A stretch of 29,508 bases of DNA from Porticoccaceae bacterium. GTDB lineage: Bacteria > Pseudomonadota > Gammaproteobacteria > Pseudomonadales > Porticoccaceae. A model generated the notes under the pieces. That model had not been told where the DNA came from. It ran no database searches and saw only the letters and a list, made by a program, of their open reading frames with translations. Positions within the stretch are counted from its first letter, which is position 1; every line of letters starts with the position of its first letter. Shown here in pieces: positions 1 through 11,148 of the stretch. The translations under genes were made by a program, and so were the position numbers. Location: contig JALOAH010000057.1 in the NCBI GenBank assembly GCA_023228865.1, positions 1 to 29,508 of the forward strand, written 5' to 3'.

Positions 1-152
1 ACCGCCTGTTCCGCATTGATCAGCCTGGTGGCCTCATGGGCGGATAGCGGCTTACCGCCTTTTACCCGCTCTGTAAATGCAAAGACGTAGATCAGAATCA
101 CCAGCAAACTGGCAAGCATCCATTCTTCGCTGACAAAAACAAAAAAATCCAC
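1..152 (-). CDS. Rhodanese-like membrane protein, N-terminal part (cut by window edge)
   Basis: A minus-strand frame opens at a GTG (150-152) with a GAGG ribosome-binding site 8 nt upstream and runs off the window start. The visible 50 residues begin VDFFVFVSEEWMLASLL, have one hydrophobic membrane segment (about residues 14-27), and then read LSAHEATRLINAEQAV. The EATRLIN stretch resembles the start of the rhodanese domain in YibN-type single-pass membrane rhodaneses, which have an N-terminal anchor and a cytoplasmic sulfurtransferase-like domain. The catalytic loop is outside the window, so activity cannot be judged. The gene follows greA on the same strand after 75 bp and may be read with it. 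The family call is inferred from a short N-terminus. Confidence 0.6.
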   Translation of the reverse strand, partial: MDFFVFVSEEWMLASLLVILIYVFAFTERVKGGKPLSAHEATRLINAEQA

Positions 153-227
153 TGTTATTACCTCGTTGAGATCGACCTGAGCCCAGGCGCGAAAGGGTTG
201 ATCTGTTCAGCCGACAATGGAAATCCG

Positions 228-704
228 CTAAATGTGCTGAACCTGATCAATTTCGTACTCCACTTCGCCACCGGGAGTCACCACGCGAACAACGTCACCG
301 ACCTCTTTGCCAATCAGGGCGCGGGCAATGGGCGACTGGTAGGAAATTTTGCCCTGTTTGATATCCGCTTCATCGTCGCCGACAATTTTGTACTGTTTGA
401 CCTCATCGCTGTCCACATTGACGATGTCGACGGTACAGCCAAAGATAACCTTGTCACTCTCAGGAATTTTGGTGATATCGATAATCTGGACGTGGCTGAG
501 TTTACCCTCAATTTCCTGGATGCGGCCTTCCATAAAACTCTGTTGCTCGCGGGCGGCATGGTACTCGGCATTTTCTTTGAGATCGCCGTGGGCGCGGGCT
601 TCAGCGATAGCCTGAACCACTTTGGGACGCTCTATTTTTTTCAGCTGCTCCAGCTCTTTGCGCAGCGCCTCGGCACCCTCATGGGTCATTGGAACCTTGT
701 TCAT
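228..704 (-). CDS. greA: Transcription elongation factor GreA
   Basis: The 158-aa product [18 protein letters not shown]... has the normal length and layout of GreA: an N-terminal coiled coil (about residues 1-75, with the acidic tip region [17 protein letters not shown]) and a C-terminal FKBP-like domain ending in [12 protein letters not shown]. GreA binds in the secondary channel of RNA polymerase and stimulates cleavage of backtracked RNA. I chose the ATG at 702-704 because an upstream extension to 776 would add 24 residues unlike GreA. Its ATG overlaps the carB stop by one base (TGATG), so translation is probably coupled. The carA-carB-greA order is common in pseudomonad relatives. Confidence 0.96.
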   Translation of the reverse strand: MNKVPMTHEGAEALRKELEQLKKIERPKVVQAIAEARAHGDLKENAEYHAAREQQSFMEGRIQEIEGKLSHVQIIDITKIPESDKVIFGCTVDIVNVDSDEVKQYKIVGDDEADIKQGKISYQSPIARALIGKEVGDVVRVVTPGGEVEYEIDQVQHI

Positions 705-3700
705 CAGTTTTTTATCTCGTGTAAATCCTGCAACTTGCGCACAGAAAAATGATGTCCGTGTGCCAGCGCCTCGCACACCGCGTTGCCCCCCGCCAATGTT
801 GTCGTGTAATAAACACCGTTGGACTCCGCCGTTGAGCGAATTGTCGACGAGTCGGCGATGGCAACGCGACCTTCTGTGGTATTGAGAATGAGGTGAACCT
901 TACCATTTTTAATCATATCGACAATATGGGGGCGGCCTTCTTTCACCTTGTTAACCACTTCAACCTGAAAGCCCGCATCGCTGATGATCTGGGCGGTGCC
1001 GCGGGTGGCGACAAGGTTAAAGCCCTGATTGATCAATGCTCTGGCAACATCGACAACACCAGATTTATCGCGCTCGCGGACACTGATAAAGGCAGTCCCC
1101 GAGGTGGGAATTTCGTCACTGGCACCGAGCTGCGCCTTGGCGTAAGCCTCGGCAAAGGTGTCGGCAACCCCCATCACCTCGCCCGTGGATTTCATTTCGG
1201 GACCGAGAATGGGGTCTATGCCGGGGAACTTGTTGAAGGGGAACACCGCTTCCTTGACGCTGTAATAGGGCGGAATAATTTCTCGAGTAAAGCCCTGCGC
1301 TTCCAGTGTGGTGCCCGCCATGCAGCGCGCTGCCACCTTGGCCAGGGACTGACCAATGCACTTGGACACGAAGGGCACAGTGCGCGACGCTCGCGGGTTG
1401 ACCTCAATGACATAGATCTTGCCATCCTGCCAGGCGAGCTGCACATTCATCAGGCCTTTGACCTTGAGCTCAATGGCCATCTGTTTGACGATATCGCGCA
1501 TTTCGTCCTGAATGGTGGCATCGAGGCTGTAGGGCGGCAGGGAACAGGCTGAATCACCGGAGTGAATGCCCGCCTGTTCGATATGCTGCATGATGGCACC
1601 GATAACCACTTCATTGCCGTCGGAAACGGCGTCGATGTCCACCTCAATGGCGGCGGACAAAAAGTAATCGAGCAGGACGGGGGAATCTTCCGAAACCTGC
1701 ACCGCTTCGCGCATGTAGCGCATCAGCTCGTCTTCGCCGTAGACAATTTCCATGGCGCGGCCACCGAGCACATAGGAAGGGCGCACCACCAGGGGATAAC
1801 CGATTTCGCGGGCTTTCTCGAGAGCCGCATCCGCAGAGCGCACGGTGGCGTTGGGGGGCTGTAACAGACCCAGCTTGTCGATCATCTGCTGAAAACGCTC
1901 GCGATCTTCCGCCCGGTCGATGGCGTCAGGGGTGGTGCCGATAATGGGCACTCCGGCCTTTTCGAGGGCGCGTGCCAGCTTCAGGGGCGTCTGGCCGCCA
2001 AACTGGACAATCACTCCTATGGGTTTTTCCAGGCTGACAATTTCCAGCACATCTTCGAGGGTGACCGGTTCAAAGTAGAGACGGTCGGAGGTATCGTAGT
2101 CAGTGGATACTGTCTCCGGATTACAGTTGACCATAATGGTCTCGTAACCGTCTTCGCGCATTGCCAGCGCCGCGTGAACACAGCAGTAATCGAATTCGAT
2201 GCCCTGGCCGATACGGTTTGGACCGCCGCCCAGAACGAGAATTTTTTCACGATTGGAGGGATTGGCCTCGCACTCCTCCTCGTAGGTGGAATACATATAG
2301 GCGGTGGCGGTGGCAAACTCTGCGGCACAGGTATCCACCCGTTTGTACACGGGGCGAATGTTCAAACCGTGGCGGTAATCGCGCACGGCCTGTTCCGTGG
2401 TGTTCAGCAACCTGGCAAGACGCTTGTCGGCAAAACCCTTGCGCTTGAGGCCATAGAGCCTGGCAGCACTGATTTGCTCAAGACTGAATCCTTGCAGGGC
2501 TTTTTCTTCCGCAATCAAATCTTCGAGCTGAACCAGAAACCAGGGATCAATATTGGTGATGCGGTGAACCTCATCGAGACTCATTCCGGCCCGGAAGGCA
2601 TCGCCGAGGTACCAGATGCGATCGCTGCCCGCTTCGGCCAGCTCCTGATGAATGCGGGTTCTCGCATCTTCACTGGTGAGATCGACTTTGGGATCCAACC
2701 CGGCCACGCCCACCTCAAGGCCGCGCAGCGCTTTTTGCAGGGATTCCTGAAAGGTACGGCCAATGGCCATCACCTCACCCACAGATTTCATCTGAGTGGT
2801 GAGCTTGGCATTGGCGGTGGCAAATTTTTCAAAGGCGAAGCGCGGTACCTTGGTGACCACATAGTCGATACTGGGCTCAAAGGATGCCGGCGTGGCACCG
2901 CCGGTAATTTCATTCTGCAATTCGTCGAGGGTATAACCCACCGCCAGTTTTGCCGCCACCTTGGCAATGGGAAAACCGGTGGCCTTCGATGCCAGAGCAG
3001 AGGAGCGCGACACTCGCGGATTCATTTCGATGACCACGAGGCGACCATCGGCTGGATTGACGGCAAACTGCACATTGGAGCCACCGGTTTCGACGCCGAT
3101 CTCCCGCAACACCTTGATAGAGGCATTGCGCATGATCTGGTATTCCTTGTCCGTCAGGGTTTGCGCCGGGGCAACGGTGATGGAGTCACCGGTGTGAATA
3201 CCCATGGGATCGAAATTTTCAATGGCGCAGACAATGATGCAGTTGTCGTTTTTGTCCCGCACCACTTCCATCTCAAACTCTTTCCAGCCAATAAGGGATT
3301 CATCGATAAGGAGTTCATTGGTGGGAGACAGATCCAGGCCGCGCTTGCAGATTTCTTCAAATTCTTCACGGTTATAGGCGATGCCGCCACCGGAGCCGCC
3401 CATGGTGAAAGAGGGGCGGATAATGCAGGGATAGCCAAATTGATCCGGTACCTGAAGAGCCTCTTCAAGGCTGTGAACAATAACCGCCTTTGGGGTTTCA
3501 AGGCCGATGGCTTTCATGGCTTTGTCGAAACGCTCACGATCCTCTGCCTTGTCAATGGCGTCGGCGTCGGCGCCAATCATCTGGACACCAAATTTTTCCA
3601 GCACCCCTTCCCGCGCCAGGTCGAGGGCGCAGTTTAATGCAGTCTGGCCACCCATGGTCGGCAGCAGGGCGTCTGGGCGTTCCGCTTCAATAATAGCGGC

Positions 3701-3922
3701 AACCGTGCGCCACTCCACCGGCTCGATATAGGTGGCGTCGGCCATGGCCGGATCCGTCATGATGGTTGCCGGATTGGAGTTCACCAGAATCACGCGATAA
3801 CCCTCTTCCCTCAAGGCTTTACAGGCCTGGGCGCCGGAATAGTCGAACTCGCAGGCCTGGCCGATCACGATGGGACCAGCGCCGAGGATGAGGATGCTTT
3901 TGATGTCTGTTCGTTTTGGCAT
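704..3922 (-). CDS. carB: Carbamoyl-phosphate synthase large subunit
   Basis: The 1072-aa product has the family's usual length and two tandem ATP-grasp halves. The first half begins [21 protein letters not shown] and the second [22 protein letters not shown]. The C-terminus holds an MGS-like regulatory domain (about residue 935 onward), the site at which ornithine and UMP act in the E. coli enzyme. CarB uses ammonia channelled from CarA, bicarbonate and two ATP to make carbamoyl phosphate for arginine and pyrimidine synthesis. The ATG at 3920-3922 is the natural start, with only a weak AGAG upstream. carA lies upstream with a 140-bp gap, which shows no convincing ORF or terminator. The stop overlaps the greA start. 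Confidence 0.98.
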   Translation of the reverse strand: MPKRTDIKSILILGAGPIVIGQACEFDYSGAQACKALREEGYRVILVNSNPATIMTDPAMADATYIEPVEWRTVAAIIEAERPDALLPTMGGQTALNCALDLAREGVLEKFGVQMIGADADAIDKAEDRERFDKAMKAIGLETPKAVIVHSLEEALQVPDQFGYPCIIRPSFTMGGSGGGIAYNREEFEEICKRGLDLSPTNELLIDESLIGWKEFEMEVVRDKNDNCIIVCAIENFDPMGIHTGDSITVAPAQTLTDKEYQIMRNASIKVLREIGVETGGSNVQFAVNPADGRLVVIEMNPRVSRSSALASKATGFPIAKVAAKLAVGYTLDELQNEITGGATPASFEPSIDYVVTKVPRFAFEKFATANAKLTTQMKSVGEVMAIGRTFQESLQKALRGLEVGVAGLDPKVDLTSEDARTRIHQELAEAGSDRIWYLGDAFRAGMSLDEVHRITNIDPWFLVQLEDLIAEEKALQGFSLEQISAARLYGLKRKGFADKRLARLLNTTEQAVRDYRHGLNIRPVYKRVDTCAAEFATATAYMYSTYEEECEANPSNREKILVLGGGPNRIGQGIEFDYCCVHAALAMREDGYETIMVNCNPETVSTDYDTSDRLYFEPVTLEDVLEIVSLEKPIGVIVQFGGQTPLKLARALEKAGVPIIGTTPDAIDRAEDRERFQQMIDKLGLLQPPNATVRSADAALEKAREIGYPLVVRPSYVLGGRAMEIVYGEDELMRYMREAVQVSEDSPVLLDYFLSAAIEVDIDAVSDGNEVVIGAIMQHIEQAGIHSGDSACSLPPYSLDATIQDEMRDIVKQMAIELKVKGLMNVQLAWQDGKIYVIEVNPRASRTVPFVSKCIGQSLAKVAARCMAGTTLEAQGFTREIIPPYYSVKEAVFPFNKFPGIDPILGPEMKSTGEVMGVADTFAEAYAKAQLGASDEIPTSGTAFISVRERDKSGVVDVARALINQGFNLVATRGTAQIISDAGFQVEVVNKVKEGRPHIVDMIKNGKVHLILNTTEGRVAIADSSTIRSTAESNGVYYTTTLAGGNAVCEALAHGHHFSVRKLQDLHEIKN

Positions 3923-4062
3923 GTTGTCTCTAACCGTCAGGACTTGCGTCGCAGTAGCTATTGGTGTCAGTAACTATGGGTTTCGGTAACCGTTCATTCC
4001 CTGAAGACCGGGAGCCGGCGCCATTTCCCCAATCAGTCGTCAGGTTCAACGCCAGCCTTGAA

Positions 4063-5202
4063 TCAGGCGCTACGCGCCGCCATCAGCTCAATAAAGTGAT
4101 CAAAAAGTGGCGCGGCATCATGGGGACCCGGGCTGGCTTCCGGGTGACCCTGAAAGCTGAATGCGGGTTTATCCGTGCGGTGAATGCCCTGCAAGCTGCC
4201 GTCAAACAGCGATCTGTGGGTCGTCCGCAGCGTTGCGGGCAATGAGCTTTCATCGACGGCAAAACCGTGATTTTGGCTGGTGATCAGCACGGTTTTATCG
4301 TCGAGATTCTGCACCGGATGGTTGCCGCCATGGTGACCAAATTTCATTTTCGTGGTTTTGGCGCCGGAGGCCAGTGCCAACAACTGGTGGCCGAGGCAAA
4401 TGCCAAACACGGGAATGTTGGTCTCGAGAAATTCGCGAATGGCGTTGATGGCGTAGTCACAGGGCTCGGGATCCCCCGGGCCATTGGAGAGAAAAACGCC
4501 GTCGGGATTCATGGCCAACACCTGATCGGCGCTGGTTTGGGCAGGCACTACTGTGACCTCGCAGCCGCGATCCACCAACATCCGCAAAATATTGCGCTTG
4601 ACGCCAAAGTCGTAAGCCACCACCTTGAAAACCGGATTTTCAGGCTTGCCATGACCCTGACCCAGCGCCCAGGAGCCTTCGTGCCACGGGTAGGCCTCAG
4701 TCACACTGACTTCTTTTGCCAGATCCATGCCTTTGAGCCCGGCAAAGGCGCGAGCCTGTTCCAGAGCCTTGGTTTCGTCGATGTCACCAGCCATCAGGCA
4801 GCCGTTCTGAGTGCCTTTTTCGCGAAGGATGCGCGTGAGCTTGCGGGTGTCTATATTGGCAATACCCAAAATATTGCGTTCGCAAAGATAGGTATCCAGG
4901 GCTTTCTCGCTGCGGAAATTGCTGACCAGTAGGGGCAGATCGCGAATCACCAGACCCGCCGCCCAGATTTTGTCGGACTCTTCATCTTCCGAGTTGACGC
5001 CCACATTACCTATATGGGGATAGGTGAGAGTGACAATCTGGCGGGCATAGGAGGGATCGGTAAGAATTTCCTGGTACCCTGTCAACGAGGTATTAAAGAC
5101 GACTTCACCACTGGAGGAGCCTTCTGCACCTATGGCGGTGCCCCGAAACAGGGTGCCATCCTCAAGGGCGAGCAAAGCGGGCCGACGGTTATCGGTTTTC
5201 AA
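4063..5202 (-). CDS. carA: Carbamoyl-phosphate synthase small (glutaminase) subunit
   Basis: The product (379 aa from the chosen start) has the CarA N-terminal domain beginning [14 protein letters not shown] and a class I glutamine amidotransferase domain. That domain carries the nucleophile-elbow cysteine in [10 protein letters not shown] and the catalytic His/Glu in [12 protein letters not shown]. It hydrolyses glutamine and passes ammonia to CarB. The frame is open up to a TTG at 5232, but a clear AGGAG lies just before GTG-TTG at 5200-5205. The TTG at 5202 has the better spacing (6 nt) and gives the normal family length; GTG at 5205 is also possible. The leader upstream contains a promoter, a short ORF and an intrinsic terminator. 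Confidence 0.96.
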   Translation of the reverse strand: MKTDNRRPALLALEDGTLFRGTAIGAEGSSSGEVVFNTSLTGYQEILTDPSYARQIVTLTYPHIGNVGVNSEDEESDKIWAAGLVIRDLPLLVSNFRSEKALDTYLCERNILGIANIDTRKLTRILREKGTQNGCLMAGDIDETKALEQARAFAGLKGMDLAKEVSVTEAYPWHEGSWALGQGHGKPENPVFKVVAYDFGVKRNILRMLVDRGCEVTVVPAQTSADQVLAMNPDGVFLSNGPGDPEPCDYAINAIREFLETNIPVFGICLGHQLLALASGAKTTKMKFGHHGGNHPVQNLDDKTVLITSQNHGFAVDESSLPATLRTTHRSLFDGSLQGIHRTDKPAFSFQGHPEASPGPHDAAPLFDHFIELMAARSA

Positions 5203-5280
5203 CACATACTCCTGTTTTTGGGAAACTGTCAAAAAAGCTGGGCTGACCGCCTTCAGGCGAGACGGGCTGATTTTACCTGC

Positions 5281-5317
5281 AAAAAAGCGAGATGAAGTCT
5301 CAGATTCATCTCGCTTT
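5281..5317 (-). terminator. Intrinsic terminator / candidate attenuator in the carA leader
   Basis: On the minus strand a perfect 13-bp stem (AAAGCGAGATGAA paired with TTCATCTCGCTTT, arms at 5317-5305 and 5296-5284) with an 8-nt loop runs into a T tract at 5286-5281. It lies about 80 bp upstream of the carA start and downstream of the promoter at 5389-5417. It would therefore end transcription before carA unless it is disrupted. This is the layout of an attenuator. The hairpin is seen directly; its regulatory role is inferred. Confidence 0.75.
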
Positions 5318-5341
5318 AAGGAAATTTGTCAAGCCATGCAT
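5306..5341 (-). CDS. Candidate carA leader peptide (11 aa)
   Basis: A short frame reads [11 protein letters not shown] and stops at TGA (5306-5308), which lies inside the 5' arm of the terminator stem at 5281-5317. A ribosome reaching this stop would cover the arm and block the hairpin, as in leader-peptide attenuation of pyrimidine operons such as pyrBI. The ribosome-binding site is weak (GAGAG directly before the ATG) and the U-rich pause region is short. Position is the main support for this ORF. Confidence 0.35.
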   Translation of the reverse strand: MHGLTNFLKAR

Positions 5342-5559
5342 CTCTCTAGGAATTCAGGCGCTTCAGATCAGCTAAAACCTGAGGGGGAATTCTATTGGAC
5401 TAAGCAGCTGATGTCCAGCCCGAAAGTGGTCTATAGGGGGTTTTCAGCCCCGGTTCCATTGGCTCGGCAGTCATTTATCGGCATACCCCATATAATTCCT
5501 GCCGCAAGCTCTTGGCTTTGTTAAAATGGCCGCCCTAATCCCCACAATTCGCCTCGATC
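5318..5559. other. Intergenic region between divergent carA and nhaD
   Basis: Together with the carA leader this is a gap of about 357 bp. It holds the carA promoter and leader ORF on the minus strand. On the plus strand a TATAAT at 5491-5496 may be the -10 of nhaD, but no good -35 stands 16-18 bp before it. No further gene is visible. Confidence 0.5.
5389..5417 (-). promoter_or_regulatory. Sigma70 promoter of carA-carB-greA
   Basis: On the minus strand TGGACA (5417-5412) and TAGAAT (5394-5389) are separated by exactly 17 bp. Each matches the sigma70 consensus at 5 of 6 positions. Transcription would start near 5382 and give a leader of about 180 nt holding the short ORF and terminator. I saw no convincing ArgR box pair. 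Confidence 0.6.
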
Positions 5560-6807
5560 ATGATTATCCATTCCCTGTTAATTCTATTGGCAGTCATGGC
5601 TCTTTTGGGTGTGGTTTTTGAAGAAAAAATTCACATCAACAAAGCCAAAACCACGTTGTTTTGCGGCACCCTCGCCTGGGTAATTCTTTTTATTACCGCG
5701 GCAAGCAGCGCACAAAGCGCGCAAATAAAGCTGGGCTTAACTGAAAACATCACGGATATTGCCTCACTGTGGCTGTTTCTTCTCGCCGCCATGACCTTTG
5801 TTGCCTACCTCAACAAAAAAGGCATGATTGAAAACCTGATTTATCTGTTTCTGCCAAAGCGAATCAGCGAAAAGAAACTTCTATTCCTCACCGCCATATT
5901 CTGTTTTCTATTTTCATCCCTGGCGGACAACATCACCGCTACGCTCTGCTCTGTCGCCCTCATTCTTTCCCTGCAACTGAGCCTGGAAAAAACCATCAGG
6001 TTTGCCGTAGTGGTGGTATTTGCCGTCAATTCCGGCGGCGTCGCCCTGATCACCGGCGACGTTACCACCCTGATGATTTTCCTCGCCGACCGGGTCAGGA
6101 TTGAAGACCTGCTGTTTCTCAGCCTGCCTTCCTTTATTGCCGTCATGGTGCTTGCGGGCTTTCTCAGCCGAGGACTCGACGACATTATTGAAGTAAAACC
6201 CCATATCACCGACATCCGCAAGGTCGACATCAGTATCGCCGCTATTTTTCTGCTCACCATTCTTGGCACCATCGGCGCCAATATTTATTTTGACATTCCG
6301 CCGGTACTGAGTTTTCTCTTCGGCCTGTCACTGATGTTTCTCACCGCCCGTTTTTTCAACGAAGACATCGATGAAGACCCCATCATGGACTACATCCGCC
6401 TCATCGAGTTTGACACCCTGATGTTTTTTCTCGGGGTCTTGCTGGTGGTTGGCATGCTACGGGAAATTCAGGTGCTCAACGGTGTCATAGAGCTGTATTC
6501 GGCGATGCCCCATGGTCTCGCCAACTTCGCCATGGGGATTCTCTCCGCCATCATAGACAACGTACCCTTGACCGCAGCCCTGCTTAAATCAGGCATTGAA
6601 ATGAACGACACCAACTGGCTGCTACTAACCTACTCTGTGGGCGTCGGCGGTTCATTGCTGATCATAGGTTCCGCTGCGGGGATTGTCGCCATGAGTAAAA
6701 TCCCCAGCATGACCTTCAACAGCTACCTGAGGTTTTTAATACCCCTTTTTACTGCCTATTGCTGTGGTTTCGCCGGTGCCTACCTATTGGGGATGTGGCT
6801 GTTTTGA
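5560..6807 (+). CDS. nhaD: NhaD-type sodium/proton antiporter
   Basis: The 415-aa protein is hydrophobic throughout with about 11-12 membrane segments. It belongs to the ion-transporter (ArsB/NhaD) superfamily. Family-like features are FLFSSLADNITATLCSVAL (about residues 118-136), VNSGGVALITGDVTTLMIF, and the second inverted-repeat motif SAIIDNVPLTAALLKSG near residue 330. NhaD exchanges Na+ or Li+ for H+ across the inner membrane and is common in marine and halophilic gammaproteobacteria. The ATG at 5560 starts with a short N-terminal membrane segment, and no strong ribosome-binding site precedes it. The gene interrupts the usual dapB-carA neighbourhood in the opposite orientation. The transported ion is inferred from family. 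Confidence 0.85.
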   Translation: MIIHSLLILLAVMALLGVVFEEKIHINKAKTTLFCGTLAWVILFITAASSAQSAQIKLGLTENITDIASLWLFLLAAMTFVAYLNKKGMIENLIYLFLPKRISEKKLLFLTAIFCFLFSSLADNITATLCSVALILSLQLSLEKTIRFAVVVVFAVNSGGVALITGDVTTLMIFLADRVRIEDLLFLSLPSFIAVMVLAGFLSRGLDDIIEVKPHITDIRKVDISIAAIFLLTILGTIGANIYFDIPPVLSFLFGLSLMFLTARFFNEDIDEDPIMDYIRLIEFDTLMFFLGVLLVVGMLREIQVLNGVIELYSAMPHGLANFAMGILSAIIDNVPLTAALLKSGIEMNDTNWLLLTYSVGVGGSLLIIGSAAGIVAMSKIPSMTFNSYLRFLIPLFTAYCCGFAGAYLLGMWLF

Positions 6808-6829
6808 TGGTCTCAACGAAATCCAGACC

Positions 6830-6884
6830 GGCTGTGGCGACACCTGTCACAGCCAAAGAGCTGGCTGTGCTGGCGAGCACAGCC
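6830..6884. repeat. Twin hairpins with a shared GGCTGTG/CACAGCC stem between nhaD and dapB
   Basis: Two adjacent stem-loops use the same sequence. GGCTGTG (6830-6836) pairs with CACAGCC (6848-6854), and GGCTGTGCT (6863-6871) pairs with AGCACAGCC (6876-6884) around a 4-nt loop. They lie between the convergent ends of nhaD and dapB, so they may act as a bidirectional terminator or RNA 3'-end protector. There is no T run. Confidence 0.5.
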
Positions 6885-6969
6885 GGTGACAAATGGTTAC
6901 CAAACTGAAGTTACCTCCAGGCCTTTATACCCGCACCTGGATTTTAGCCTGTAGCGGTACAATCGCGGG

Positions 6970-7812
<843 letters not shown>

Positions 7813-7863
7813 CTATTTGCTCTGTTCTATCGCCAGCGGTGCCCAGCAAAATCGCCATTTTAG

Positions 7864-8994
7864 CTACACTTTAAAGCTATCAAAAAAGGTTTTTACGCCT
7901 TCAAACCAGGAGGTCTTCCGCGGCGAATGTTTGTTGCCTTCAAGGTCGCCATGGAGCTCTCTGAGCAATTCTTTTTGCCGAGCATTGAGATTGATGGGGG
8001 TTTCCACTACCACTCGGCACAGCAAATCGCCGGGACCGCCGCCGCGAACACTGGCAACACCCTTACCACGCAGCCGAAACAGGCGACCGGTTTGGGTTTC
8101 CGGGGGCACTTTGAGTTTTACCCTACCACTGAGGGTGGGTACCTCGAGCTCGCCGCCAAGCGCCGCATCGACAATACTGATGGGCACCTCGCAGTAAAGA
8201 TTGCGGCCATCGCGCTGAAATATCTCGTGCTCGCGCACCATCACCTGCACATAGAGATCACCCGCAGGGCCACCCCCAGGGCCGGCCTCTCCTTCACCGG
8301 AAAGGCGAATGCGATCGCCATTGTCGACACCGGCAGGAATTTTGACAGACAGGGTTTTCGTCTCTTCCTTGCGACCTGCACCGTGACAGGCTGTGCAGGG
8401 ATCAGAAATGACTGTGCCGCGGCCACGACAGGTGGGACAGGTCTGCTGAACCTGAAAAATCCCCTGGGACATGCGCACCTGGCCGACGCCACCACAGGTG
8501 CTGCAACGGTTTGGCGACGATCCTTTTTTGGCGCCAGAACCGTCGCAAACCTCACAGGCCACCAGTGTAGGCACACGAATTTGCTTGGTAACGCCGCGAA
8601 CGGCTTCCTCCAAATCCAGCTCCAGATTGTACTGAAGATCGGAACCCCGCCGCGGACCGCCACGGCTGCGACCGCCACCACCGCCGCCACCGAAAATGTC
8701 GCCAAAAACATCGCCAAAAATGTCGCTGAAATTACCAAATCCGGCGCCGCCGCCACCGCCAGCACCCCCGGAAACGCCGGCATGGCCAAATTGATCGTAA
8801 GCCGCGCGCTTTTGCTTGTCGGAGAGAATTTCGTAGGCCTCCGAGGCCTCCTTGAATTTTTCCTCGGCACTGGCATCGTCCGGATTGCGATCCGGGTGGT
8901 GTTTCATCGCCACACGGCGATAGGCCTTTTTAATATCGGCTTCCGAGGCGCCGCGTTCGACGCCGAGAACTTCGTAATAATCCCGCTTAGACAT
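7864..8994 (-). CDS. dnaJ: Chaperone protein DnaJ
   Basis: The 376-aa product is a complete type I (class A) J-protein. It has an N-terminal J domain with the HPD motif in [10 protein letters not shown], then a Gly/Phe-rich linker (about residues 75-110). A zinc-binding domain with four CxxCxGxG-type repeats ([32 protein letters not shown]) follows, and then two C-terminal substrate-binding domains. It delivers unfolded clients to DnaK and stimulates its ATPase. The ATG at 8994 has AGGA 6 nt upstream. It lies 142 bp after dnaK on the same strand with no clear T-run terminator between them, so co-transcription is likely. Confidence 0.98.
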   Translation of the reverse strand: MSKRDYYEVLGVERGASEADIKKAYRRVAMKHHPDRNPDDASAEEKFKEASEAYEILSDKQKRAAYDQFGHAGVSGGAGGGGGAGFGNFSDIFGDVFGDIFGGGGGGGRSRGGPRRGSDLQYNLELDLEEAVRGVTKQIRVPTLVACEVCDGSGAKKGSSPNRCSTCGGVGQVRMSQGIFQVQQTCPTCRGRGTVISDPCTACHGAGRKEETKTLSVKIPAGVDNGDRIRLSGEGEAGPGGGPAGDLYVQVMVREHEIFQRDGRNLYCEVPISIVDAALGGELEVPTLSGRVKLKVPPETQTGRLFRLRGKGVASVRGGGPGDLLCRVVVETPINLNARQKELLRELHGDLEGNKHSPRKTSWFEGVKTFFDSFKV

Positions 8995-9136
8995 GAATAT
9001 CCTGTCGCTCTTTGTTTTTCAGCACAAACGCGGGGCAGCGTTATAAAAGGAGCTGTCTCTGAAAAATGAGATTCGCCTTCCATAAAACCGACCCGCGTCA
9101 CGCGATCAAGTCTGACGGGGCATGCCCGCCCTGCGC

Positions 9137-11056
9137 TTATTTTTTGTCTGAGTCCTTCACTTCCTCAAACTCGGCATCCACCACATCGTCGCCAGCGGGT
9201 TTGCCGCTGTCCTGCTGCGGTTCGCCACCCTGGGCAGCCGCATCTGCGTACATTTTCTGTGCCAGCGTCGCTGAAGCTTCCGACAGTTTGTTGGTAGCCG
9301 CTTCAATGGCATCCTTGTCATCACCCTTAACCGCCTCTTCAACCTCCTTGATGGCGGCTTCAATGGCAGACTTCTCTTCAGCGGTGGCCTTGTCGCCAGC
9401 TTCAGTGAGCGTCTTGCGAGCGGCATGAGCCAGACCATCCGCAGCATTGCGGGCGTGAATCAGCTCCTCAAACTTCTTGTCTTCGGCGGCGTGAGCTTCG
9501 GCATCCTTGACCATTTTTTCGATCTCTTCATCGCTGAGACCGGAAGACGCCTTGATGACGATGGACTGCTCCTTGCCCGTCGCCTTGTCTTTGGCGGAGA
9601 CGTTGAGAATACCGTTGGCGTCCAGGTTAAAGGTAACCTCGATCTGGGGCATACCGCGGGGAGCCGGAGGAATATCCGCCAAATCGAAGCGACCCAGGGA
9701 TTTGTTCTGGGACGCCTGCTTGCGCTCGCCCTGCACCACATGAATGGTCACTGCCGTCTGATTGTCATCTGCAGTTGAAAACACCTGGGATTTCTTGGTG
9801 GGAATCGTGGTGTTTTTCTCAATCACAGGAGTGGCGACACCGCCCATGGTCTCGATACCCAGGGTCAGGGGCGTGACATCGAGCAGCAGTACGTCTTTGA
9901 CATCACCGGAAAGCACTGCGCCCTGAATCGCCGCGCCCACAGCCACCGCTTCGTCGGGGTTGACGTCTTTGCGGGGCTCCTTGCCGAAAAAGTCCGCAAC
10001 GGTCTTTTGCACCATCGGCATACGGGTCTGGCCGCCGACAAGGATAATCTCATCAATATCGGAAGCGGATTTGCCCGCATCCTTAAGGGCGACCTTAACC
10101 GGCTCGATGGAGCGACGCACCAGATCATCCACCAGGGATTCCAGTTTGTTGCGGGTCATTTTCACCACAAGGTGCTTGGGACCAGTGGCGTCTGCGGTAA
10201 TGTAGGGCAGATTGACTTCGGTCTGCTGGCTGGAAGACAACTCGATTTTGGCCTTTTCGGCCGCTTCCTTGAGGCGCTGCATAGCCAGGGGATCGCCAGA
10301 CAGGTCGATGCCGTTGTCTTTCTTGAATTCATCCGCGAGATAGTTGATCAAGGCCAGGTCAAAATCTTCACCGCCGAGGAAGGTGTCACCGTTGGTGGCC
10401 AGCACTTCAAACTGCTTTTCACCATCGACATCGGCAATTTCAATAATGGAGATATCGAAGGTACCGCCGCCCAGGTCGTAAACAGCGATGACGCGGTCGC
10501 CACCGGCTTTGTCCATACCATAGGCAAGGGCTGCCGCCGTGGGCTCGTTGATAATGCGCTTCACATCCAACCCGGCGATGCGACCCGCATCCTTGGTGGC
10601 CTGACGCTGGGAGTCGTTAAAATAGGCGGGCACCGTAATCACGGCCTCGGTGACGGTTTCACCCAGGTAGTCTTCGGCGGTTTTCTTCATTTTTTTCAGG
10701 ACTTCCGCTGAAATTTGTGGCGGCGCCTTTTTCTCGCCCTTGACCTGAACCCAGGCATCGCCATTTTCGGCCTTGACGATTTCATAGGGCACCATTTTGA
10801 TGTCCTTCTGAACCACATCATCCTGAAAACGACGGCCAACAAGGCGCTTCACCGCGTAAAGTGTGTTCTTTGGATTGGTCACCGACTGACGCTTGGCAGA
10901 CTGACCGACCAACACTTCACCTTCATCGGTATAGGCGACGATAGAGGGCGTGGTGCGCGTACCCTCGGCATTTTCAATCACACGGGGTTTGTCACCTTCC
11001 AGTACCGCAACACAGGAGTTGGTGGTACCCAGGTCAATTCCAATAATCTTTCCCAT
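9137..11056 (-). CDS. dnaK: Chaperone protein DnaK (Hsp70)
   Basis: The 639-aa product begins [21 protein letters not shown], the phosphate-1 motif of Hsp70. It contains the ATPase signatures [14 protein letters not shown] and [13 protein letters not shown], the interdomain linker [15 protein letters not shown], and an acidic C-terminal EEVKDSDKK tail like the EEVKD of bacterial DnaK. I chose the ATG at 11056, preceded by GGAG with 9-nt spacing, over a TTG 15 nt further up. It works with DnaJ and GrpE, encoded on either side. A possible sigma32 promoter lies just upstream at 11100-11130. Confidence 0.98.
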   Translation of the reverse strand: MGKIIGIDLGTTNSCVAVLEGDKPRVIENAEGTRTTPSIVAYTDEGEVLVGQSAKRQSVTNPKNTLYAVKRLVGRRFQDDVVQKDIKMVPYEIVKAENGDAWVQVKGEKKAPPQISAEVLKKMKKTAEDYLGETVTEAVITVPAYFNDSQRQATKDAGRIAGLDVKRIINEPTAAALAYGMDKAGGDRVIAVYDLGGGTFDISIIEIADVDGEKQFEVLATNGDTFLGGEDFDLALINYLADEFKKDNGIDLSGDPLAMQRLKEAAEKAKIELSSSQQTEVNLPYITADATGPKHLVVKMTRNKLESLVDDLVRRSIEPVKVALKDAGKSASDIDEIILVGGQTRMPMVQKTVADFFGKEPRKDVNPDEAVAVGAAIQGAVLSGDVKDVLLLDVTPLTLGIETMGGVATPVIEKNTTIPTKKSQVFSTADDNQTAVTIHVVQGERKQASQNKSLGRFDLADIPPAPRGMPQIEVTFNLDANGILNVSAKDKATGKEQSIVIKASSGLSDEEIEKMVKDAEAHAAEDKKFEELIHARNAADGLAHAARKTLTEAGDKATAEEKSAIEAAIKEVEEAVKGDDKDAIEAATNKLSEASATLAQKMYADAAAQGGEPQQDSGKPAGDDVVDAEFEEVKDSDKK

Positions 11057-11099
11057 TACGGTTTTCTCCAAAAAATCGTTAACAACGCTTGCTTGTTAG

Positions 11100-11130
11100 A
11101 TATATGTGTTCAATCCCCAAGTTTTTCAAG
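11100..11130 (-). promoter_or_regulatory. Candidate sigma32 (heat-shock) promoter of dnaK
   Basis: On the minus strand CTTGAAA (11130-11124) matches the sigma32 -35 element. A weaker CACATATAT (11108-11100) follows after 15 bp. The -35 is good and the -10 only partly fits CCCCATnT. It lies in the 92-bp grpE-dnaK gap, suggesting dnaK can be induced apart from grpE. Confidence 0.4.
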
Positions 11131-11148
11131 GGGCTTTCCCCATCTAAT

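Noticed and set aside
2174..3637. 487-codon plus-strand open frame
   Set aside because: It is wholly antisense to carB. Its composition follows the carB codon pattern and it shows no recognisable domain.
7927..9069. 380-codon plus-strand open frame
   Set aside because: It is antisense to dnaJ. The Ala/Thr-rich repeats are the reverse complement of the dnaJ Gly-rich linker.
9001..9136. Terminator between dnaK and dnaJ
   Set aside because: Short palindromes such as GGGCATGCCC occur but no stem is followed by a T run, so I treat dnaK-dnaJ as possibly co-transcribed.
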